Assembly: GCA_012845835.1 (NCBI GenBank)
Contig: JABAKD010000008.1
Coordinates: forward strand, 9,930,209-9,994,208
Reading direction: 5' to 3'
Source of the DNA: Undaria pinnatifida
Taxonomy: Eukaryota > Sar > Phaeophyceae > Laminariales > Alariaceae
DNA length: 64,000 nucleotides
Shown: positions 56,432-64,000 of the stretch, piece after piece
Position numbering within the stretch: position 1 is the stretch's first letter
How the letters are laid out: each line of letters opens with the position of its first letter
Notes under the pieces: model-generated
What the model was told of the DNA's origin: nothing
What the model saw: the letters and a program-made list of their open reading frames with translations, nothing else
Databases searched by the model: none
Position numbers and translations under genes: made by a program

Positions 56432-57343
56432 CATAATTTCGAGACAAAACAAAGCAGGTAGAGCCGTCTCTTCGGCCTTTGGCCCTGGCTTTAGCACGGC
56501 CGCTGACACTCCAGACAGCCTCTGCTGTAGGCTTGAACGAATGCGGTTGATTCGCAGCGAACTATCCCGCTGTGCTCGCTTCTATGTGGCCATTGTCCAT
56601 GCCATTTCATGTCACCTTCCTTCTGTTTTGAGCTCGTCGTCGTACGGTTGAGGTACGGGGAAACCCGTACGTACTCGGTGAGAACAGCAGTATGTACGAC
56701 GAGCATGAACGCCAATTGACGACATTGGCAAACACAAAACAGCAGGTGTAGCAGCAGTAGCCAAAGGGCGAAACGTCTAGCACATAATGCAGCAACAAGT
56801 AGCAACCAGAACTACAGCAGATAGCTCAAAGTGCAGTGCGAGTGCCGTTGGCAAGTTTAGTCGTACACGCATCACTCTGTCCAATATATACCATAATTTC
56901 GAGACAAAACAAAGCAGGTAGAGCCGTCTCTTCGGCCTTTGGCTCTGGCTTTAGCACGGCCGCTGACACTCCAGACAGCCTCTGCTGTAGGCTTGAACGA
57001 ATGCGGTTGATTCGCAGCGAACTATCCCGCTGTGCTCGCTTCTATGTGGCCATTGTCCATGCCTTTTCATGTCACCTCCCGTCTGTTTTGAGCTCGTCGT
57101 CGCACGGTTGAGGTACGAGGAAACCCGCACGTACTCGGTGAGAACAGCAGTATGTACGACGAGCATGAACGCCAACTGACAACATTGGCAAACACACAAC
57201 AGCAGGTATAGCAGCAGTAGCCAAAGGGCGAAACGTCTAGCACATAATGCAGCAACAAGTAGCAACCAGAACTACAGCAGATAGCTCCAAGTGCAGTGCG
57301 AGTGCCGTTCGTTGGCAAGTTTAGTCGTACACGCATCACTCTC
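56432..57343. repeat. Tandem duplication of about 0.45 kb
   Basis: CATAATTTCGAGACAAAACA begins both units (about 56,432 and 56,890). Both run through AGCACGGCCGCTGACACTCC and CAGCAACAAGTAGCAACCAG to GTCGTACACGCATCACTCT. Copies differ at a handful of bases and by a small indel. A 104-codon minus-strand frame with a hydrophobic start (ALWLLLLHLLFCVC) is kept in both, but no family is recognised. Confidence 0.9.
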
Positions 57344-58527
57344 AAGAGCCAACAAGAGGCAGGGCAGGGGCCCCCAACACAGAGACACGTGACAACCACG
57401 GCCAGCTGTCGATCGCGTAATTGGCCGGTAGTCCGTGCTTCGGTGGGTGTATCGGAAGTCGTTCGTAGTACTACAGCTGTAGACCGTCGAAAGACCACGT
57501 GACATGTGACATCCCGTTCTGGTGGCAGCCTCGCCAGTAGACCCCCCAAAATTTATTTTTCTTTTCTTTTTCTCGGCCCCATGCACCCATTTCCTTTCCT
57601 TTCTCTTCTTTGTTCTTTGTTTCTTTTTTCCAATTGACTTGCGTCTGTTGTGCGTATGCGTAGTGATAGATACTACGTGTGATATATACGTGGTAGTATT
57701 TTGGGTGGCAAGCGGTATAGTCGGTTTTCCCAGGCGCGAGTAATGAGACGTTTGCACCGGTATGGACCTGGCACATCGTATACTGACTCCCGATTTCACT
57801 TTTATATTTTTCTGGTGGAGGCATGAATTGCGTCAGCTGTGATTTATGCGTGTACCACCTTGGGTTGTTTGTGTTTTTCCCTAGGGTATTCCTCTGCTCC
57901 AGAGTGACTGGAACCAGTCCTGTGACCACGGACTGGATTGTGCGAGTTAATGTGAGAACAACAACAACAACTAACTGAAATATTGCCTGTTTCTTGACCT
58001 TTCAGCTGCTTCCTGCAAATTTGGTTTTTCTGCCAACACGATTTTGAACCTTTTCGCGATTTTTTCTTTTTTTTTGTCTAGTAAGTTGATTTGCCGCTAA
58101 TTTGCCGCCTGTGCATTAGTTGCGGAACGGTCCAGCTTTAGCTTTTCTTTGATTACCACCATTTGTTTTGTAGTTGGCGAAGCTTCATCGGCTGAGATCT
58201 GGGCTTGGCTCATCAGCTCCACACCGCCCAGCACCCCATCGCAGCGCTATAGCTCACAGCAATGAAGCGCCGTGCAGTGCCCTGCGGCTCAGCTCAGCAG
58301 CGCACCGCAGCGCAGCGCTAGCTCAGCAGAGCGAAGCGCTATGCTTTGCCGTGCTCTGCCGTCGCGATCGTTCGTTGTTCATGGTATCTAAAACTCCGCG
58401 TAGGCTGATATTTAGGTATTTGGCGCTTTATTCTATATCGCGCCAGCCATCGTAATACCATACAATATGGGGGAGGGAATGTAATCTCTATGCAAAGATC
58501 CTGTTTTGTTTTAATCAATTGTCAGCC
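57344..58527. other. Gene-free stretch
   Basis: No gene. A T/C-rich tract (57,555-57,635) and CAGC/GCGC-rich sequence (58,195-58,345, repeats of CAGCGCAGCGC type) are the only notable parts. Confidence 0.4.
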
Positions 58528-58850
58528 GGCCGCCCCGGTGGTCTAATGGTTTTACCCTCGAATACTACTAACGTTTGGTTGTCCTTGAGTTCGACACCCA
58601 CCACGATGAAATATGACTTAATTTGCAAAAATGCAATAAAAAAAAGAGATCAACTGCTGAGAGCGCCTGCTAGGTACAATTCGACGCGAGTCGACGAGGG
58701 AAGACAATGCTCGATTCTCCTCGCGGTAAAAATGAAGGCACGTGATGAAGTGGGGAGGGAGGAGGAGGGCCCGCTATGTGACCCCGGATCTGAGTTACTA
58801 CCGGGAGGGAGCGCGAGAATGGTGCGGGGATGATAAATGGGATGAAGAAA
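58528..58850 (+). mobile_element. tRNA-derived SINE-like element, copy 2
   Basis: Head CCCCGGTGGTCTAATGGTTT (A-box-like), CTCGAATACTACTA, then CTTGAGTTCGACACCC (B-box-like). The body is GATCAACTGCTGAGAGCGCC, GGTACAATTCGACGCGAGTC, GGGCCCGCTATGTGACCCCG and GGATCTGAGTTACTACC. The A-rich tail is GGGATGAAGAAAAAAAAATG. It is the best-preserved copy of the family in the window. Confidence 0.75.
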
Positions 58851-60545
58851 AAAAAATGTTGCAAAGAAAGGTATACCAGGTATGATTATTTCTACCAGTA
58901 AATAATATGTCAGTCTCTGGGGAAATACGCACGGCACCATCAGCAGTCGTCATGGTAGAGACACTCTGGATATTATGTATTGAGGGGACGCGTCCGATTT
59001 CGACAACGTGAAAGCACCCACGAAGCAAAGATAGCAGACACACATATCCCGCCTTCTCGAGAAAAAACAGAGAAGAAGCGCTACGCCAACCTCCCGTACG
59101 AGCAAAGCCACCCCCGCACCTATCTTAGACAACGCCGACGCAACGAGAGATCGCCCTCCTCTTCTTCGTTTTTCTCCTCGCCCGCAACCACGCAGACCAA
59201 TCAATGCGACAGCCTTCACGTAACAAACAAAGCAATCTTCTTCCAAAACCTCGCCGGCTGACATGGCCCCATGTCGACGTTTGATGCAAACCGACTTTGC
59301 ATCCTGTCGACTTCGAACCTCCATTGCCACGGGGACAGCAGTGCAGTCTCTTCATTAATGCCAAGGCCTCCTTCGTTTCGCCTAGAGGCGACGCAGGTTC
59401 TCAATAATACTATTTTCGGTATTTTTGTTTGATAGACGCCAACTTTTACTTGACGGCGCATTTAACATAGTGTATTTCGCCTATCCGTGCATTCTTTGTT
59501 GTATAACATTACGTTTTTTTTCTGTTAAATCATGACTTTCATAATCCCATGTTCGTATTAAACTCTTGGCATTACTTTAAAGTTCAATGCATGCTAAATC
59601 GGACAGCTACACCTTAAGTTGTCGAAGTGCTGCCCTGCCCTACCCGAAGCATGGGCGCCGGCGAATGCCGGCGCCCACGCGGAGCCCTTGTATAGAAAGG
59701 AAATATATGTATATCGCTGGGCAATTCCTATTATAGTCTAGTAGTCTAGTGTAACCACAATTGATTTGAGGTGCTGTTTACGAATTGGAATTGCCTCTGG
59801 ATAATTGATCTACAAAGAAAGGCGTCTATTAAATGGAATTGCCTGCATAATTGATTTGCAAAGGTGTCTACTACTGGAATTGCGCGGATAACTGATTTAC
59901 AAAGTTGCCGAATAAGTGGAATTGCCTGGATAATTGATGTAGAGAGTTGTCTATAAATTGGGCTTGCCTGGATAATTATTTTGTTTGCCCTCCGACAAAA
60001 TAGCGTAGATGCCGTTCGGATGTAAATCGAATATCCCTCGATAAGGCAGCAGTAGTAGTATGATAAATTAATGGTGGGGGACACAGAGTGCCCCCTGCAG
60101 GTCTGCCAATTGAGCAGGTCCTCGGAGAGTACTCACTTTCGTTTCCTTCGTAGAAATGTAGCTTTATTCGTTTCCACCAGAGTCCGGGATAGCTTCTGAG
60201 ATCGGAGGCACGTGCCTCTGATGTACTTCTTAACTTTCCCGAATATAAAACGCCAACCTTATCATACAAAACCCATCCAAATGATCTCAAATTCGGATAA
60301 TTACAGGCCTTTCGAGGCCGTATCTTAACACTAGCCCACCCTGATGAGTCGCATGTATAATACGCAGAAATATGGGAGATTCGGGGAAACTCCGGTTCTA
60401 CGAACTAGACCATGAGTCGAAGATGCGGCTCCTCAAAACCCACTCCCACACCTCTAACCGTCTGACTATGGAACCAGGAACGCGCGAAGAAAAGCGGTAG
60501 AAAGAAACGCAGACCCTACAACAAGGCAATAATCATCCATCGAAA
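58851..60545. other. Gene-free stretch
   Basis: No gene. 59,750-59,990 holds diverged relatives of the 42-bp repeat (GGAATTGCCTGGATAATTGA). 59,985-60,060 is a reverse copy of 55,725-55,825. A short perfect hairpin sits at 59,653-59,676. Confidence 0.45.
59653..59676. repeat. Perfect 10-bp-stem hairpin
   Basis: GGGCGCCGGC, loop GAAT, then GCCGGCGCCC. The related locus at about 50,410 lacks it, so it looks like an insertion of about 30 bp into a dispersed repeat. Confidence 0.85.
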
Positions 60546-60645
60546 ACCTGCCGCATGCCGCCGGTGTGGCGGGGGGGGCAGAAATGGCTCTAAAATCTGC
60601 CGCATGCCGCCGGTGTGGCGGGGGGGGCAGGAAAGGCTCTACGGC
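60546..60645. repeat. 50-bp tandem duplication
   Basis: CTGCCGCATGCCGCCGGTGT followed by GGCGGGGGGGGCAG occurs from 60,548 and again from 60,598, with AAATGGCTCT and GAAAGGCTCT following. A looser relative lies at 60,740-60,770. Confidence 0.85.
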
Positions 60646-61306
60646 AAACCAACCACAGAAAAGGTACTATGGCGAGGCGAGCCCTCGTCGATATGGAGGG
60701 GAACACAGGCGCTAACACAAGGGAGAAGTCATGCGAAAAACCTCCCGCGGGCCATCGGCAAGGCGGGGGGTTAGACGAGGAAACGACAAATACCCGGGAT
60801 GGAAGGTGGCAACACGTACAGCCCCGCTAGGGGAGGAAGTGTTTAGACGAAAAAAACGAAGTAGAACAAATACAACACATAAAAGACAAAAAATGACACA
60901 TAGACCCGTACATAGCCCTGTACCACGTTACGCGCGAACAGGGTACCCTGGTCGCCCCCCGGCTCTGGGCTGAGGAGGGCGTCGGCAGGGCGAAAATGAA
61001 CAAAGACGAAAAGGCGACAGCCCTGCGCCCCAGCTAGCGGCGTTTTACCCGAACCCTGACCCGGCACTGAGCAGGGGGTTCGGCAGGACAGAAATAAAAA
61101 TTAATGGAAGAACCGCCCCAAAACCCGACGAAGACTCTCAGGACACTACGAACAACCCAAAGACAAAAACTCAAACCTCATAACTCCAAAAAATGAAGAA
61201 CTATCGAGGAGCGGTGGCGGCTTGGGAGTCAACTGGCCACGGCCGCGCCTCGAGATTCGTCTACGTTACGTTGGATTTCCCGAGGAAACGCACTGGCGAT
61301 GTGAAG
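60646..61306. other. Region downstream of the gypsy-like ORF
   Basis: Expected to hold the 3' untranslated part or LTR of the minus-strand retroelement. No LTR ends or polypurine tract could be identified. The short related blocks GCTCTGGGCTGAGGAGGGCG (60,961) and CCGGCACTGAGCAGGGGGTT (61,062) suggest a local duplication. Confidence 0.35.
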
Positions 61307-63937
61307 TTACAAGCACCAAGAATCTCGTACGGCTCCCGTTGAAGTCGTGTAGCGCGCCGGGGGAAGAGGAAGTTTAATCGGTCCCGGGTCGTCCAGAAAG
61401 CGGACCAGGTATACCTTGTCCTCGGTAATGCTCGCGCTGATTTTTCCAAGCCACCATAACCCATCGTCTCCCTTGTACCAAAAGTGGGCTCCCTTAGAGA
61501 GTACTGTGTCGTGGTAGCGACGGAGCCAATCGGCGCGGGGAACACAGACGTAGCCCGGCGCTAGGAAACGTTCCCCGTTGTTGCGGGAGAGCTCACGCTG
61601 TGCCGCCCCGATCCGCATTCGGCGGTAAAGGCGGTTGGTTTGGCGGTGCTGGTCCGGGGTTCCGGCCCAATAACGCAAGATGTGGGAGCGGGAGAGGTAA
61701 AGGTCAATTTCCCGCTCCCAGGAGGGTTCGGAAAGTACCGCCCAATGTGTCTTGTATAGCACCGCGATGACGCCACCTCGCCCCCGTACCGACTGATGAC
61801 CAGTGATCTGCCCCACCTCCAGCCGTTGGAGGGGAGTCGAAACGTCGTATGGAGTGACGTGGTACGGCGGGGACTTCTTGGAAAATTTGTTGAGCACATA
61901 CTGTGTCAGCCACGCCGGTAGGTATTTGGGCATGTCCCCGCTGTCGTGGGGGTTGGCACAGGGTTTGCAGCGCTCGATGGCCACACGCCCACGAGCGTCC
62001 GAACCGGGCAGGTCGGAAGGGAGATCCAAATAAAGGAGGTTGCTCCCGAGCGGCGAACCGTCCGGGGTCTCGACGGCGGAGCAGGGACCGACGGCCAGGA
62101 CCTTGTACGGGCCCGTCCAGTTAAGCGCGAGTTTGGCCTTGAGTACCTTGGCGTCGGTGTTCGCCTTCACACCCTGGCGGATGGTAGAGGCAGAATTGTA
62201 CACCCATGCCCAACCACCCGCAGCGAAGTTAGGTGCTGGACGCAGCGCGTCGGTGAGGGCGGAGTTTATGCGGTTAACACGGGAAACGGTGAGGGCGTGG
62301 TGTGCGCGGACAATGTCGTTCGCGCTCTTTTGCCTGTCGGTGGCCAAGTCGCAATAGACCAGGTGGTCACGGGCCAGGCTCTGGTGTCCCACGACACCAG
62401 TGCGGTCGAAAACCGTCAGGGGAAACCGTGGGAGACTGCCCATGTGGACCTCGTTAGGCGTCAGACACGTCACCGCGCTGACGGAATTGTTGTAAGCGAA
62501 TTCTATGTGGGGCAGATGCAAGTCCCAATCGTCTTGTCGCTCGTCGACGACCATAGCCAGCATTTGTGCCATAGTGTGATTTACCCGCTCAACGCCCTCG
62601 TTACAGTTGGGATGATAGGAGCTTGTAGCAAGCTTGTGTACACCCAACAGCTGATATACAGCTTGTGAAATCTTGGAGCAGAACTGCAGTCCGTTGTTCG
62701 AGAGTATGGTGCGCGGGCACCCCCACAAGGGGATGTATTGGTTCACCAGGATATTGGTTGTAACCTCCGCGGCGAACTCAGCGGCAGTGACGGGGAACAT
62801 GTCGGCCCGACGACTGAAGCGATCGGTGAACAGCAGGATGTAGGTGTTGCCTCGTGGTGTGACCGGAAGGGGGCCGAAGTAGTCAACACTGACGGCGATA
62901 CCTGGACCTTCCGGCAAAGGCATTGTGATGATGGGCCAGCGGACAGTCAGCCGTGGGGTTTTCCGCGCTTGGCACTTCAAGCAGTGGCGAAGCCACCACC
63001 GGGTGCACACACTCATGCCAATCCACCAATAAAAACGCTCCAGCATGCGCAACGGGCGCGCGGTGCCAAGGTGACAGGAGGCCGTCGAGTGACAAGCTTG
63101 CATGATCCAAGGGCGCATAAGCAGGGGAACGTAGATGCGAACTGGCTCGTTGTTTAGCAAGCAAGCAGCTCGCCCCACAGAGTTCGGTTTGTCAGAGCTT
63201 GTTGGCGGGAGTGTCGGGTTACGGGAAGAGTAGGACGATGTCGTCGTCGGTTGTATGTAGTCGACCCTTACCCGCCAGCTCCTGGATGTCTGAGAGGGAG
63301 GGACGCTTGGGCGAGGGGTAGCATGCCAAGAGGTCGGGTGGCAGGGCCGACGGCCGGCCGATAGAGATGTAACGTATCGTGGCGTGGCACGTCGGCTCTG
63401 CGTGTTGTTCGCGCTTCCAATCGGCATGTGAATAACGCGCGACGGAATCCGCGAACCGCAACTCAGCAGCGTCGCCGAGGGTACCCGACCTTGTAAGTGT
63501 AGCCGGCGTTTCACCAGGAGGAGGCGTAAGCCGTAGGAGCGGAGTTCCCATAGGCTCTGCGTGGTCGTGGTCGGACGGAAGTGGTACCGTGCGGGCCGGC
63601 GGGTCGGCAAGAGTAGGGGCCGCGGGCGTCGGGCTCGCGGCGGAGTTGTAACTCGTCTGGACGATGGCTGGGGGACCCCGCCGGGCCCGAAGCCATAGTC
63701 GACAGCAGGGGGTGCCTTACCAGCTGCTGTTGCTGAACGCCAGCGCGTCGGAGTGGAGATGCGGTCCGAAAAACGCGTCATCGTCTGGGGCGCCGGAGAT
63801 CCAGGCGAGGTTGGGACGGGCGCGATCGGGCCCGTGGGCTCGACTGGTTTAGTCCCTTGTACCGAGCTCCGGGAAGGAGTCGGTTGGGCCACTGATGTCG
63901 TGGCAGCCGGGGCTTCGGCGGAGTCCTCGTTGGTCAC
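61307..63937 (-). mobile_element. Ty3/gypsy-like pol, integrase end (decayed)
   Basis: An 876-codon minus-strand frame. From about residue 250 it is the end of a retrotransposon polyprotein: an HHCC zinc finger (His283, His289, Cys319, Cys322), then the integrase core with SVDYFGPLPVT (Asp352), TILSNNGLQF (Asn414 where Asp is expected) and NEGVERVNHTM (Glu450), spaced as in DD35E enzymes. About residues 600-650 have the WTGPYKVL and LDLP motifs usual after the core. The C-terminal 230 residues hold a chromo-like stretch (GVIAVLYKTHWA) and a Tudor-like one (AHFWYKGDDGLWWLGKI). Residues 1-240 are Pro/Ser/Arg-rich. The homologous pre-integrase segment lies in another frame at 63,551-63,219, so there are at least two frameshifts. 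Reverse transcriptase and RNase H would lie beyond the right edge. The element is not competent as read. Confidence 0.85.
63219..63551 (-). pseudogene. Out-of-frame pre-integrase segment of the gypsy-like pol
   Basis: This frame, not the long one, carries the linker typical between RNase H and integrase in such elements: DLLACYPSPKRPSLSDIQEL and GKGRLHTTDDDIVLLF. It stops at 63,219, where the long frame takes over with the zinc-finger region. The overlap marks a frameshift at about 63,220-63,240. Confidence 0.65.
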
Positions 63938-64000
63938 GGTGGGTACAGCAAAAACCGAAGCGAAATCGTAGTCGGCTGTACGCGAGCCCCCGCCTCGGCC

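Noticed and set aside
56491-57265. Two 104-codon minus-strand frames with hydrophobic starts as a duplicated small gene
   Set aside because: They are kept only because the 0.45-kb unit is duplicated. There is no family match, and the two copies are too similar to show selection.

Overview
The window is nuclear DNA of a eukaryote with spliced genes, not bacterial or organellar DNA. Three protein genes can be recognised, and all of them depend on GT-AG (once GC-AG) introns that keep the reading frame. The rest is repeat-rich: satellites, small inverted-repeat elements, tRNA-derived SINE-like copies, a tyrosine-recombinase element and a Ty3/gypsy-type integrase. GC-rich exons, long introns, GTG-type splice donors and the style of the gypsy element suggest a stramenopile, most likely a brown alga. 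That placement is inference only.

Region by region. 1-5,420: degenerate 41-bp minisatellites, a foldback element and a small inverted-repeat transposon, with no convincing gene. 5,421-8,391 (+): the C-terminal two thirds of an ERD2/KDEL-receptor-like membrane protein. 8,392-13,577: repeats. 13,578-16,420 (-): a complete four-exon biotin-protein ligase. 16,421-21,368: repeats, including a family bounded by a G run. 21,369-22,276 (-): the first exon of a signal-peptide protein, inside a 1.1-kb segment that recurs almost unchanged at 29,033-30,140. 22,931-25,390: a perfect 232-bp direct repeat and the decayed CCCH plus tyrosine-recombinase coding region of a mobile element (-). 25,960-29,026: a 218/219-bp satellite whose right end cuts directly into the second copy of the duplicated exon. 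30,137-33,501: a small inverted-repeat element and diverged repeats.

33,502-44,084 (+) is the main gene: eleven exons predicting a 944-residue protein with an unrecognised helical N-terminal half, a proline-rich linker and an EAF (ELL-associated factor) domain. All ten introns start with GTG, and intron-borne copies of the G-run family lie next to two of its 3' splice sites.

44,085-61,306 has no gene I can support. It holds tRNA-derived SINE-like copies, a roughly 2-kb imperfect palindrome, a 42-bp array with a 271-bp higher-order repeat, and a 0.45-kb tandem duplication. 61,307-63,937 (-) is the integrase end of a Ty3/gypsy-like retrotransposon, frame-shifted and carrying Asn in place of the second catalytic Asp.

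The recognised host genes (ER retrieval, biotinylation, Pol II elongation) have no shared pathway. Their proximity looks like ordinary eukaryotic gene order separated by repeats.
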